Positions 27,501-35,534 of a stretch of 64,000 nt of DNA are shown in pieces. The DNA is from Actinobaculum sp. 313 (GTDB taxonomy: Bacteria; Actinomycetota; Actinomycetes; Actinomycetales; Actinomycetaceae). The notes beneath the pieces were generated by a model. The model ran no database searches, was not told the DNA's origin, and saw only the letters and a program-made list of their open reading frames with translations. Location: contig NZ_CP029033.1 of assembly GCF_003073475.1 (NCBI RefSeq), positions 1-64,000 on the forward strand, read 5' to 3'. Both the position numbers and the translations under genes were made by a program. Every line of letters begins with the position of its first letter. The stretch's first letter is position 1.

Positions 27501-27714
27501 GTCCGAGCGGCAACGGCTTCTTGCAAGTTATGCGCTAACAGTGTCGTGCCCGCTGGTGGTGTTGGACGAGTCGCTCAGTGCATTGCCGATGGAAGAGCAG
27601 CGAACTCTCATAGGCGCGCTGCGCGATGCGGCACAAGCGAAAGAGCGTAGTTTCATTGTCGTCTCACACACCAACACAGAGAGCGAGCTGTTCGACGACA
27701 TCGTCAGGGTGTGA
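24592..27714 (+). CDS. Fused two-module ABC transporter with degenerate ATPase domains
   Basis: The protein (1040 residues from MDDSYRRL) joins two exporter halves: membrane domain 1 (to about 310), ATPase module 1 (about 350-500), a charged linker, membrane domain 2 (about 590-890) and ATPase module 2 (about 910-1040). Module 1 has no P-loop; it keeps a signature-like LSRGERHRLALA. Module 2 has a P-loop (GRTGVGKS), Walker B (LVVLDES) and the switch His (VVSH) but a poor signature (LTRSERQRL). Both modules are unusually short. The intact parts could combine into one ATP site. No ribosome binding site stands out; an in-frame GTG lies 6 bp upstream. The substrate is unknown. Confidence 0.8.
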   Translation: MDDSYRRLRRRISGRRGLRAWLGFLAACPGLAATVAVAGLFATAAIGAVPYLFERFRHALDSQRADDAWLWAGILIGAYLLAVVIGWIKERAELKLVISVRFLAFRIFFDEAISDGATDGHSTGRFTTHPLQISQFSYVIDLVISLLRALVVGTFAIVTYGATGWVALGGILIFVGATFWLVHPIGRVYKEYIASEASRVDRIRDLSDAAWRLRLARLHGHVADWLQERRSAQIPVLHKRARLQVINGSLGSAAVPVVIGIAALVFVARPGRQALSLVALLVAANLLFDALNEVVVNYRVVRLTIPMLKEWDKRRDAQGTTTDTSVFNTVDGKPGITWLEPVDDDTAAELRSAARAIGVTGAWGRISADPRMSAAVLTAWYESLSEEERDEIQRWMSVLELPADLNMADSVSRLPSLSRGERHRLALAVALTVTGGPCIIETTTLGAIDPASRRRLLERVVMAKRRIVVVGQAIYGIRVDQHLVVTRNDRILVPTDSTMTTGGSAEAAGVLAAAPGQDNSPHAKARQEPKGVPVPGEEPEHSIPENKEPAAVSERHGAEDVQDVVFDTPRPSFSRFVEALRLILGRPGVAALCVTVLAQSLLLAFLPMILDAVAPADDVAVARALGLFLVALTAVVLAVNWLQFHLPVRRLTSLHARVAERFALVASPRRTGEIVGRFGEDFSTMQMDIPGQLVRVVAMVTQVVVVIGALAVGYPPVAVVVVVLVPGAFMLYRLGERRMIAAVSQQAEARGTFMALATAVLDDDPGAIHPRLRAAAWTAYRREEAVFFNAANALVQAMMRRRTELQAAGVAVFALGTGIALQMDPEGIIAPTVVAYFVFTIAGQLPDIIEALQSISVSVATASRVLALTTAQEASIPPVPLAMEIQSRLERAVLGQKSRLVLVMGRTGVGKSIALRGLLEETGGVLLDDDFPVKTISVADAKLVVGTSMSLDGRMERCEAEHREVGELTRSERQRLLASYALTVSCPLVVLDESLSALPMEEQRTLIGALRDAAQAKERSFIVVSHTNTESELFDDIVRV

Positions 27715-27842
27715 GACTGGGCGCCATCATCGGCCTCCGATGCGTGCGGCGTTGCTCTCCGGGCTGCATGCGGTTGTCGTGCAGCGGTGGACGCATGAAG
27801 CGCTTCGTATTCCTCCGTTAGCTGCGTCATGGCACATGACGA

Positions 27843-27868
27843 GCGGGTCCGCCATATGGCGGACCCGC
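27843..27868. terminator. Perfect 26-bp palindrome, bidirectional terminator
   Basis: GCGGGTCCGCCAT is followed directly by its inverse. It lies between the convergent ABC gene (ends 27714) and FMN reductase gene (ends 27893), so it probably ends transcripts from both sides. Confidence 0.75.
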
Positions 27869-27892
27869 CCCCTGCTTCATGCTTGAGCGCCC

Positions 27893-28447
27893 TCAGCCGC
27901 GCAGCTTCGTCGTCGTCGCGACGAGCTCGTCAACGAGGTTGACAAGCTCTCGGGAGCGAAGTTCAGCGGGAGTGAACTCGCGCCAATCCTTGGCATCGGA
28001 GAAGAGCGAGAGCGTCAGCTGCGGACGAATGTCGTACATAGACAGCCCGCCGGCAACGGTCCGCCACTGCTCGACGGCGCGGATGGCACCATCGCTGGCA
28101 TAGCCGATGAAGGCAACGGCTTTACCTGCGAATTCGGAGGACAGGTGATCGACGGCGTTCTTGAAGGCACCGGGGACGCCATGATTGTACTCGGAGGTGA
28201 TGAAGATAAAACCGTCGAGTTCATCGATGGTGTTCGACCAGCGCTGTACGCGCTCATCTTCGTACTGCTTGTTCTTCTGCATCGGGGGTACGGCGTCGGT
28301 GACGAAGGGAAGATCGAAGTCCTTCACATCGATAAGCGTGAATTCGGCGTCTCCGCGCGTCTGCGCGTAATCCATGACCCACTGCGCGATCTGCTCGCCG
28401 AAGCGGAAGTCGCGAACCGATCCGAGAACGATACCAATCTTGACCAT
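27893..28447 (-). CDS. NADPH-dependent FMN reductase family protein
   Basis: The 184-residue flavodoxin-like protein starts MVKIGIVLGSVRDFRFGEQIAQWV, contains the FMN-binding loop FITSEYNHGVPGAFKNAVDHL near residue 80-100 and ends at normal family length. Members reduce FMN, quinones, azo dyes or chromate with NAD(P)H in the cytosol. The ATG at 28447 follows AAGGAAACCAGC; a longer frame upstream has no homology. It is a single-gene unit closed by the palindrome at 27843. Confidence 0.9.
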   Translation of the reverse strand: MVKIGIVLGSVRDFRFGEQIAQWVMDYAQTRGDAEFTLIDVKDFDLPFVTDAVPPMQKNKQYEDERVQRWSNTIDELDGFIFITSEYNHGVPGAFKNAVDHLSSEFAGKAVAFIGYASDGAIRAVEQWRTVAGGLSMYDIRPQLTLSLFSDAKDWREFTPAELRSRELVNLVDELVATTTKLRG

Positions 28448-28764
28448 GCTGGTTTCCTTACTATCTGGCAGTCGTGCACGAGATGCGGTTGCACCACGTA
28501 TGCACGATGAGCACCTCTGTCCGCACATCCGCATGCCTCTGTCTACACCGGACGCATAACCACTTCGCACGTGTCCACGAAAGGGTGAGCAAATCTGGAA
28601 GCGCTCAAAACTACTTTCGAGAGAAGCTAACCCGATGAGGGTTGCTGGTGTCAATGGACAGACGGTGTGGCGCTCAACCTACCCAGGGTTTTCACAGGAT
28701 TTCAGGAATGCAGGGTAAATGCCGGCAGACAAGATGACGCGGCGCTTATTGGCTGGCCGTCACC
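28448..28764. other. Intergenic region without recognised features
   Basis: The 317 bp contain the upstream region of the FMN reductase gene and the end of the next minus-strand gene. I see no repeat, hairpin or promoter that I would defend. Confidence 0.5.
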
Positions 28765-29175
28765 TCACGCCTGCTGGACGGCAGTTTCGCCGTCAAGCGC
28801 TTTGAGCCGGCGTAGGCAGCGTAGAGCAAATCCGCTGTCGATAAAGCTCCAGATCGAGCCTTCTGAGAAGCGTTCTGCGCGCCGAACCCGGAAAAAGAGG
28901 CCGCAGATGATCTCGCCGGGTGTTTCCTCTACCCGCAGGGAGTAGATTCCCTCTTTCCTGTGCCACAGGCCGAGTTCGTCAAGTGTGTCCTCGTAATCGG
29001 TGACGGCAGGGATTCCGTAGAAGCTGTCCAGAAACTCGTACACCTCAGGGCCGTAACGCACATAGGGGAAATGGCGCGGTTCTCCGGGCGCGAGCTCCCG
29101 CCGATCCTCGATCCATTCCATGTCGAGCCCTCCCTCAAGGGCGGGGATGTAAGCGGTTACCTTCTCGTATGTCAT
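28765..29175 (-). CDS. Conserved hypothetical protein (DUF6508-like)
   Basis: I do not recognise this 136-residue protein with certainty. It is a soluble, acidic protein (MTYEKVTAYIPALEGGLDMEWIEDRRELAPG...) with a tyrosine- and phenylalanine-rich centre (VRYGPEVYEFLDSFYGIPAV) and a C-terminal half like FRVRRAERFSEGSIWSFIDSG. The pattern resembles the uncharacterised DUF6508 group, but this is from memory. The longer upstream frame is low-complexity and was not used; ATG 29175 opens the conserved-looking part. Confidence 0.55.
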   Translation of the reverse strand: MTYEKVTAYIPALEGGLDMEWIEDRRELAPGEPRHFPYVRYGPEVYEFLDSFYGIPAVTDYEDTLDELGLWHRKEGIYSLRVEETPGEIICGLFFRVRRAERFSEGSIWSFIDSGFALRCLRRLKALDGETAVQQA

Positions 29176-29620
29176 CGAATCCTCGGTTCCTCGTGCTCTG
29201 TGTGCCGTGGTAGGCGGGTGCGGCGTGGTAGGCGGGTGGGGCCGCACACTTGTGCGTAAAGGCTGCCGTGTAGTAGGCACGCGCGGCCACACTTGTGCGT
29301 CAAGCCTGCCCTGTAGTTTTAGGAGCCCGCCGCCGCACCCGTACATACGACGCCTGCCGCCACACCCGCGCCCGGCGGGTGCGGTCGCGCTTATACATAG
29401 AGTACAAGCACCAAGCCGTTTTACCGCCGCCGCGAAACTAGGACGATATGACAAGTGGACGCGGGTCTCCGTGACTCAGCCCCACCGGGGCTGAGGTGAG
29501 TTGGGGCTGCGAGCTGAGGAAACAGAGCGGAACGCGCAGTTCTGTTGCGGTTGAGGAGAGGGTGCGGCCCGCGACACCGGATCTTCACCCACGGATGGAC
29601 CGGGATGGCTCCCGTCGTCG
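29176..29620. other. Intergenic region between DUF6508-like gene and thrC leader
   Basis: There is no gene. 29205-29310 contains near-repeats (GGTAGGCGGGTG twice; GGCCGCACACTTGTGCGT and GGCCACACTTGTGCGT). Confidence 0.5.
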
Positions 29621-29697
29621 CCGCCAGGTAACCTCGTACGTGTAATCCGCAGGTAACCTTGCACGTGCAATCCGCCAGGTGACCTCGTACATGTCAT
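29621..29697 (+). promoter_or_regulatory. Three direct repeats in the thrC leader
   Basis: Three 25-26-bp units (29621-29646, 29647-29671, 29672-29697) begin CCGCCAGGTAACC or a variant and each ends in a small palindromic centre (TACGTG, TGCACGTGCA, TACATGT). They finish 9 bp before the ribosome binding site of thrC, a place where regulator binding or RNA structure could control initiation. Confidence 0.5.
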
Positions 29698-29718
29698 CCG
29701 ATCGTGAAGGAGACGCAG

Positions 29719-31146
29719 ATGCAGTACATTTCGACGCGCGGGCAGATGGCCCCGGCCGGTTTCTGCCAGATCCTTCTTGACGGATTGGCGCCCGACGGCG
29801 GACTGGTGGTCCCGGAGGTGATCCCGTCCGTATCGGCAGCCCAGCGCGAGCGCTGGCGTGAACTCACCTATCCCGAGCTGGCTGCCGCCGTCATCGGCCT
29901 GTATGCAACGGATATTCCTGAAGCCGACCTCGCTGCGCTGACCGCAGCCGCCTACTCGGAGAAGAACTTCCCCACTGCCGGAACCGTGCCACTGACCCGG
30001 CTGAACCCATCGCTTTACCTCGTCGGCCTGTCAGAGGGCCCGACCATGGCCTTCAAGGACCTTGCCATGCAGTTCCTTGGCCAGGCCGTGCCATACGTGT
30101 TGGCTCGTGAGGGGCGGGTGCTGAATATCCTCGGCGCCACCTCGGGCGATACTGGTTCGGCGGCGGAGTACGCCTTCCGCGGGCGCAGCAACGTCTCTGT
30201 CTTCATGCTTTCTCCCGCCGGACGGATGAGTGCGGTACAACGTGCACAGATGTACTCTCTCACTGATCCCAATATTCACAATATCGCCGTCGACGGCGTC
30301 TTCGACGACTGCCAGAACATCGTCAAGGCGATCAATGGCAACGCCGCCTTCAAGCAGGCGAATTCCATCGGTGCCGTCAACTCCATCAACTTCGGGCGCA
30401 TTGCCGCTCAGATTGTCTACTACTTCTGGGCGTGGCTGCGCATAACTGACGGCGTCGCCCCTGCTGAGCGTGATGACGTCCGTGTCAACTTCACGGTACC
30501 CTCCGGGAACTTCGGCAATATCTACGCGGGGCACCTGGCCCGGCGCATGGGGCTACCGATCGGTCGGCTGATCCTGGCCACCAATGAGAACAATGTGCTC
30601 GACGAGTTCTTCCGCACCGGTGTGTACGTGCCGCGCTCGCGGGAGAACACGCTTGCCACCTCCAGCCCCTCGATGGACATTTCGAAGGCCTCAAACCTGG
30701 AGCGGTTCATTTGGGAACTGCTCGGTCCGGAAGAGTTCCAGGTCAGGTGGCCCGAGCTGGAGCGAAGCGGGCGCCTCGATCTTTCTTCGTGGCAGAGCCG
30801 CCTCACAGATGAGTACGGCTTTGTTTCCGGTGCCAGCAGTCATGCGGATCGTCTCGCTGCAATCCGTAGCGTTTTTGATGAGTGCGGCGTGCTCATCGAT
30901 CCGCATACTGCCGACGGCATCACGGTGGCGCGTCGGCATGTGAACGACGGCGGCTCCGTCACGCTCGTTTTGGAGACGGCCAAAGCCGCGAAATTCGGCG
31001 ATACCGTGGCGGAGGCGCTAGGAGATCGTGCTCCGGCACAATCGCCGGTGATCGCCGAACTGCTCGCCCGGCCTCAACACGTGGTGGAGGCGCCGAATAG
31101 TGCGCAGGCGGTGAGCGACTATTTGGCCGACCACGCGCTGCGATAG
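29719..31146 (+). CDS. thrC: Threonine synthase
   Basis: ThrC converts O-phosphohomoserine to threonine with PLP. The 475-residue protein is the long form with an N-terminal domain (MQYISTRGQMAPAGFCQILL). The PLP lysine is in SEGPTMAFKDLAMQFLG, and a glycine/serine-rich phosphate-binding loop is in LGATSGDTGSAAEYAF. It starts at ATG 29719 after GAAGGAGACGCAG; an in-frame GTG 15 bp upstream coincides with that ribosome binding site. It stands alone, away from hom and thrB, and is preceded by a set of direct repeats. Confidence 0.95.
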   Translation: MQYISTRGQMAPAGFCQILLDGLAPDGGLVVPEVIPSVSAAQRERWRELTYPELAAAVIGLYATDIPEADLAALTAAAYSEKNFPTAGTVPLTRLNPSLYLVGLSEGPTMAFKDLAMQFLGQAVPYVLAREGRVLNILGATSGDTGSAAEYAFRGRSNVSVFMLSPAGRMSAVQRAQMYSLTDPNIHNIAVDGVFDDCQNIVKAINGNAAFKQANSIGAVNSINFGRIAAQIVYYFWAWLRITDGVAPAERDDVRVNFTVPSGNFGNIYAGHLARRMGLPIGRLILATNENNVLDEFFRTGVYVPRSRENTLATSSPSMDISKASNLERFIWELLGPEEFQVRWPELERSGRLDLSSWQSRLTDEYGFVSGASSHADRLAAIRSVFDECGVLIDPHTADGITVARRHVNDGGSVTLVLETAKAAKFGDTVAEALGDRAPAQSPVIAELLARPQHVVEAPNSAQAVSDYLADHALR

Positions 31147-31205
31147 CAGTGACTCGAACCGCGATAACAATGACTCGAACGGCGGCAGGTGCCGAGGAAG
31201 AGACC

Positions 31206-31475
31206 TGCGCGCGCAGGGTTCATTCCGGTTTGGCGCCTATCTTCCACCTGGATAAAGCAAGGGACCCACGCGCATAGGGTTAGTCGTGCACCTAAGTCAA
31301 CCGTGACGATAGTGATGATAAGGAACCCGCGCGCATAGGGTTCATTCCAGTTAGGCATACGCTCCGCATTAGGCCGCAAAAAGGGGGTCCCCGCCCGCGC
31401 ATAGGGTTCATCTGATCGCAGGCTGGCGGATCGAACCGTACGACTGGGGCCCGCGCTCGTGCATAGGATTCATTC
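31206..31475. repeat. Five degenerate ~60-bp spaced repeats
   Basis: The shared core is CCCGCGCGCATAGGGTTCAT with variations. Spacer sequences differ, but spacing is regular at 60-70 bp. No reading frame stays open through all of them, so they are not a coding repeat. Confidence 0.65.
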
Positions 31476-31666
31476 GCACCGCAGGATGGTGCGAGTTCGT
31501 CAGGGTGTGCCGGGAAGTGACGGTGATCCGCCCCGGAACCGGTACAACTGCGAAGGTCATCAGGCGTACACGGCGGAGACGTCAGGTCCGGTTTCGTCGC
31601 GTTGACTTGATATACGCAGGCGCGGCTACTCCTACGGTCCGGTAGCCGGGGTGTCGGGGTGCTGTG

Positions 31667-31784
31667 TGTCCAAATCCCGTCCAAACAAGCGTTTTTTGAA
31701 GGGTTCCAGTTTAGTGCGGCGCTGTGACCTGCGGTTTTGTCGCGGTCGCCGGAAAGGCGCAGGTGTTTGGACGGGATTTTGACA
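31667..31784. repeat. Inverted-repeat element, copy 3 (118 bp, core absent)
   Basis: The ends are TGTCCAAATCCCGTCCAAAC and GTTTGGACGGGATTTTGACA, as in the other copies. The inside is unrelated to the 30-bp core of the rest, and the length is 118 instead of 120 bp. It may be an older or chimeric member. Confidence 0.85.
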
Positions 31785-31997
31785 CGAGCGCATGAGTTCG
31801 GGCAGTACTGGAGCCGCCGAGCCAGAGTATGCGGCAACCCGGCAGCCACCCCGCCGAGCCGGGGTATGCAGCTCGGGTCTCATCGCAGCGGCCGAATGCG
31901 CGAAGGACCCCCGCTGAGCTAAGGGTCTGCAGCTCGGGCGGCCACCGCTGGGTCACCGCCCAGCCGGGACCGCGCCATTCGCAGCTCGATCGTACAG

Positions 31998-33020
31998 CTA
32001 CCTATCGCGCGGGGCGCCATCGGCGTCGGAGATATGCACGACGGTACGTCCGATCACTCCTTCGGTGACAATGCGCTCGTGTGCCGCAGGCAGATCGTCG
32101 AAGTCAACGGTGTGCCCGATTTTGCGGAAGGTTTCAAGAGGAAGTTTGCCCGCCAACTCTGCCCAAATACGGTGACGCAGATCGAAGGGCAAGGCCGTCA
32201 CATTGACGCCGAGTAGGCTGATTCCACGCAGAATGAACGGCAGCACGGTGGTGTGCAGGGCGTTCCCTCCCGCGTTTCCGTAGGAGGCAATGGCCCCGCC
32301 GGGCTGCATCGTGCGTATCAGCCAGGCGAGTGTGTCACCGCCGACGTTATCAACAGCCGCGGCCCAGTGGCCGTGCTCCAGCGCACGGGGTTTCCCGCTC
32401 AGATCTGGGCGCGGCTGAATCTCGGCCGCACCAAGCTCGGTAAGTAACTGCGCCGCCTCCGGCTTCCCGGTCACCGCGGTAACCTCATAGCCGCGCTGCG
32501 CAAGCATGGCCACTCCGAGAGTGCCGGCACCGCCGCTAGCACCGGTGACGACCACGGGGCCGGAGGACGGTGTGATACCGACAGCCTCCAGGCGCAAAAT
32601 GGCGGCGGCGGCCGTGACCCCGGCCGTGGCGAAAACGGCGGCCTCCCAGGTGCCCAGGTGATCAGGAAGAGGATCAACCCAACTGTTGGGCACCCGCATG
32701 TATTCGCAATACCCGCCCGCATGCCGCTCGGATAGCGAGGCGCCGATCATGGCGACCCGTTGCCCCGCAGCCATTCCCGATTCACCGGCATGTACGACGA
32801 CGCCGGTGCCGTCGCACCCTCCGATTAACGGCAGAGTTCGGGCAATAGTTGCTTTGCCTGTCCCCGCCAGACCGTCCTTGTAGTTCACGGAGGAATAGGT
32901 GGTTCGGACGAGGACGTCGCCCTCCCCAAGATCTTCAGGAGTGGCGTTGATGAAATGACCGCGGACGCCGTCGTCCGTCTCGTGCAATTGGTAGGCACGC
33001 ATGCTCTGTGGAATATCCAT
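31998..33020 (-). CDS. Zinc-free MDR oxidoreductase, YhdH/AcuI type
   Basis: The 340-residue protein has the YhdH/AcuI hallmarks: RTTYSSVNYKDGLAGTGKATIARTLPLIGGCDGTGVV near the N-terminus, VVVTGASGGAGTLGVAMLAQRGYEV as dinucleotide-binding loop near residue 155, and VTGKPEAAQLLTELGAAEI. AcuI reduces acryloyl-CoA to propionyl-CoA with NADPH; the substrate here is not certain. It lacks the zinc ligands of alcohol dehydrogenases. ATG 33020 is used; a second ATG six codons on is possible. A strong hairpin separates it from the upstream gene. Confidence 0.88.
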   Translation of the reverse strand: MDIPQSMRAYQLHETDDGVRGHFINATPEDLGEGDVLVRTTYSSVNYKDGLAGTGKATIARTLPLIGGCDGTGVVVHAGESGMAAGQRVAMIGASLSERHAGGYCEYMRVPNSWVDPLPDHLGTWEAAVFATAGVTAAAAILRLEAVGITPSSGPVVVTGASGGAGTLGVAMLAQRGYEVTAVTGKPEAAQLLTELGAAEIQPRPDLSGKPRALEHGHWAAAVDNVGGDTLAWLIRTMQPGGAIASYGNAGGNALHTTVLPFILRGISLLGVNVTALPFDLRHRIWAELAGKLPLETFRKIGHTVDFDDLPAAHERIVTEGVIGRTVVHISDADGAPRDR

Positions 33021-33093
33021 GCATCAATGGTCGCATGTAAAGGCCCGGTGCAACAGTGTCGTGATCTTTTGGCGTAAGAGCACTCGCAGCGCG

Positions 33094-33129
33094 CAGTGTG
33101 GCCCCAGGCCGACGCGCGGGGCCACACTG
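33094..33129 (-). terminator. Strong hairpin, 12-bp perfect stem
   Basis: CAGTGTGGCCCC and GGGGCCACACTG pair perfectly across a 12-base loop. It lies 33 bp after the stop of the minus-strand gene at 33163 and before the next minus-strand gene. There is no T-run. Confidence 0.6.
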
Positions 33130-33162
33130 GATCAGGACTCTATTTCTATTCGCCTGCCGACT

Positions 33163-33876
33163 CTATTCGCCTGCCGAATCGGCACTATGCTTGGGGCCCT
33201 TGCTTGCCTTTTCTGGGGCATCCGCGGCCGCTTCCTCCGCCTGCGCAGCGGCCTCTTCCACGGCTTCTGCCAGGGTCTCGGCGGCATCCGCTGGTGATGG
33301 AGCAGTGGCGGGTGTTTCCGACGCCGCCGCTGCTTCCTGCGTTCCGGCCGACGTATCCTCGGGGTCCTGCCAGTACGCCTCTGCCCATGGGTCCTCTACC
33401 GGCTGCGACCGCTTCCACAGCAGGTACACGGCACCAGCCGCTCCGGTGAGAATTGCGCAGGCACACAACAGCTTGCTGCCCCGCCGCTTCTTCTTCGGCG
33501 TGGGGTCGGTCAGGGCTTTCGTGGCTGATGTCTGGACGGCGAGGGCGCGTGTGCGGAGATCACCTTCCGATTCCCGTGCTGCGTCGGCGGCGGCCTTTGC
33601 CACGCGCTTTGCTTTCGGGATGTACTCGGTCACAACCTTCTCTTTGGCGATAGCGGCGCGGTCACGTGCATCCTCGACGACGGGCCGTAACCGGGTGGCG
33701 GCGTCTTCGACGCGGGGAGCCGCCCACTCCTTTCCTTGGACGGCTAGGTCCTGTGCCTGGCTTGCCATCTGGGCGGCAAAAGCCGATGCCTGCTTACCAG
33801 CCACAATGGCTTGCTCGGCCAAGTCCTCGGCCAGCTTTCGGGTGTACTCGGCGGTTTCTTTTCGTTGGATGGACAT
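33163..33876 (-). CDS. Hypothetical single-pass membrane protein with coiled-coil N-terminus
   Basis: The 237-residue protein starts MSIQRKETAEYTRKLAEDL after CCAAGGAGATTGTC. Residues 1-125 are Ala/Glu/Lys-rich and probably helical; a basic patch (PKKKRRGSK) precedes one membrane segment (LLCACAILTGAAGAVYLLWK, about 135-155); the rest is an acidic Ala/Glu/Pro-rich tail. I recognise no enzyme motif. Similar membrane proteins occur next to ppiA and crgA in other Actinobacteria (compare the place of Rv0010c), so a role at the cell envelope is plausible but only inferred from position. Confidence 0.7.
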   Translation of the reverse strand: MSIQRKETAEYTRKLAEDLAEQAIVAGKQASAFAAQMASQAQDLAVQGKEWAAPRVEDAATRLRPVVEDARDRAAIAKEKVVTEYIPKAKRVAKAAADAARESEGDLRTRALAVQTSATKALTDPTPKKKRRGSKLLCACAILTGAAGAVYLLWKRSQPVEDPWAEAYWQDPEDTSAGTQEAAAASETPATAPSPADAAETLAEAVEEAAAQAEEAAADAPEKASKGPKHSADSAGE

Positions 33877-34198
33877 GACAATCTCCTTGGACCTCGGTAT
33901 GCCTCCTCGGTCGGCCATCGCTATACCGCCATGGCCCGACGGAGCCACTGTGTTCTATTCTTCCCCCTATTCTCGCCCAGTGCACGACTAATGTCAGCCT
34001 TCTGCGGGGCTTCGCTTCGCTGACAGCTGTACCCGTCCATTGCTAACCGAGTGATATCTGCATGTGTGGCGCTTCGTTCAGGCTCCACATTTTGCGGAGT
34101 TGCTCGTCCGGCCGAACGCCCGTGCCCGGCGCCTTTCTTAACATTCGCTGACAGCGGTACCCGCGCGCCATCGCCTCCACTGTGGGAAAATGTATCTC
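33877..34198. other. Divergent intergenic region before ppiA
   Basis: This 322-bp region separates the minus-strand membrane gene from ppiA. TTCGCTGACAGC followed by GTACCCG (one base differs) occurs at 34016-34035 and 34144-34163. Promoters for both directions must lie here; I cannot place them securely. Confidence 0.55.
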
Positions 34199-34720
34199 AT
34201 GGAAGCAACTCTGCATACGAACTACGGCGACATCGTCGTCGAACTATATCCGAATCATGCGCCGAAGACGGTGGCCAATTTTACCGAGCTCGCCACCGGC
34301 AAGCGGGAGTGGACACATCCCGCCACCGGCGAGAAGACTACCGATCCGCTGTACGACGGGGTTATTTTCCACCGCGTGATTGCCGGGTTCATGATTCAGG
34401 GTGGCGATCCGCTGGGCGTGGGGACGGGAGGCCCCGGCTATACCTTCGATGACGAAATCCACCCGGAGCTCAATTTCAACGAGCCCTACATTCTTGCGAT
34501 GGCCAATGCTGGTACTCGGATGGGAAAAGGAACCAACGGGTCGCAGTTCTTCATCACGGTTGCACCAACTCCCTGGCTGCAGGGCAAGCACACGATTTTC
34601 GGCAAGGTCAATGACGAGCAGTCGCAGGGAGTTGTCGATCAGATCGCGCAGGTCGCTACCGGCGCGGCGGATCGTCCACTGGATGCCGTTGTGATCGAAT
34701 CCGTGACGGTTACGGAGTAG
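34199..34720 (+). CDS. ppiA: Peptidyl-prolyl cis-trans isomerase, cyclophilin type
   Basis: The 173-residue cytosolic cyclophilin speeds proline isomerisation during protein folding. Core motifs are YDGVIFHRVIAGFMIQGGDP (with the catalytic Arg), MANAGTRMGKGTNGSQFFIT and WLQGKHTIFGKV. It starts at MEATLHTNYG; an ATG three codons upstream (34190) is possible and the ribosome binding site does not decide. The rhomboid gene begins 10 bp after the stop, suggesting cotranscription. The order ppiA then crgA matches Mycobacterium. Confidence 0.94.
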   Translation: MEATLHTNYGDIVVELYPNHAPKTVANFTELATGKREWTHPATGEKTTDPLYDGVIFHRVIAGFMIQGGDPLGVGTGGPGYTFDDEIHPELNFNEPYILAMANAGTRMGKGTNGSQFFITVAPTPWLQGKHTIFGKVNDEQSQGVVDQIAQVATGAADRPLDAVVIESVTVTE

Positions 34721-34730
34721 ACTCAAGCTC

Positions 34731-35534
34731 ATGAGTCAGGACGGCGGCAGATTCGCGGAGGAATCTGGAGATCTCAGGCATAGCGCTGCTGGCGGGTACA
34801 GCTCGTACTCCTCTGGTGTCCCGCGCCAAAGGAGCGCGAGCGTGCCCCCTCAGCAGCCGTCCTGGCTATCACGCTTTTTCGGCCTGGGTCCGCATAAGCC
34901 GTGGGTTACGATCACCCTTGTAATTGCGTGTGTATTGGTTGCCCTGGTGGAACGAGTTCATTCGCAGATCGGCGGGTGGATGGTTTTCGCTCCGCTTGTC
35001 GGCGACGCCGAGCCGTGGCGTTTCCTGACCTCCGCATTTCTGCATGCCGGCCCTTGGCACCTTCTTCTCAATATGTACGCGCTGTGGCTCATCGGGTCAG
35101 CGCTGGAACCGGCTATTGGGCGGCTCTGTTTTCTGGCGATTTATCTTCTGTCTGCGGTGGCGGGTAATGTGACCGTTTTGTTGGCAGCCGATCCGCTTGG
35201 GCAGAGTTGGATAACCGCAACGGTTGGCGCCTCGGGAGCGGTGTTCGGTGTGTTCGGCGCTCTGTTCGTGCTGTACCGCCATTTCGGCGTGGACACCACG
35301 ATGATCTTGGTGACCATTGGTCTGAATCTGGTCCTTACCTTCATGCCTGGTATGAACATTTCGTGGCAGTCGCATCTCGGAGGAATCATTACCGGTGCCG
35401 CAATGATGGCGCTAATGCTGCCGCATCGACGGGATTGGACACGCCGGAAGCGCAGCGTGCGTGACGTGGCGGTTATTGTGGGTACAGCGCTGGTATTACT
35501 GGTTCTCGTGGTGTGGAAGTACCACGGCTTGTGA
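34731..35534 (+). CDS. Rhomboid family intramembrane serine protease
   Basis: This 267-residue membrane protease has a Ser/Pro-rich cytosolic N-terminus of about 55 residues and six predicted membrane segments. The catalytic Ser is in VGASGAVFGVFGAL, the catalytic His in WQSHLGGIITG, and the helper HLLLNMYAL motif precedes them. Rhomboids cut membrane proteins within the bilayer; substrates are unknown. It follows ppiA after 10 bp. The last 19 bp of its gene recur 63 bp downstream. Confidence 0.93.
   Translation: MSQDGGRFAEESGDLRHSAAGGYSSYSSGVPRQRSASVPPQQPSWLSRFFGLGPHKPWVTITLVIACVLVALVERVHSQIGGWMVFAPLVGDAEPWRFLTSAFLHAGPWHLLLNMYALWLIGSALEPAIGRLCFLAIYLLSAVAGNVTVLLAADPLGQSWITATVGASGAVFGVFGALFVLYRHFGVDTTMILVTIGLNLVLTFMPGMNISWQSHLGGIITGAAMMALMLPHRRDWTRRKRSVRDVAVIVGTALVLLVLVVWKYHGL

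Larger units (their letters stand above)
31147..31997. other. Repeat-rich intergenic region after thrC
   Basis: No gene is seen. Five diverged copies of a motif around GCGCATAGGGTTCATTC are spaced at about 60-70 bp (31211, 31271, 31331, 31401, 31461). Copy 3 of the 120-bp element follows at 31667. The last 200 bp have weak GC-rich repeats only. Confidence 0.65.
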
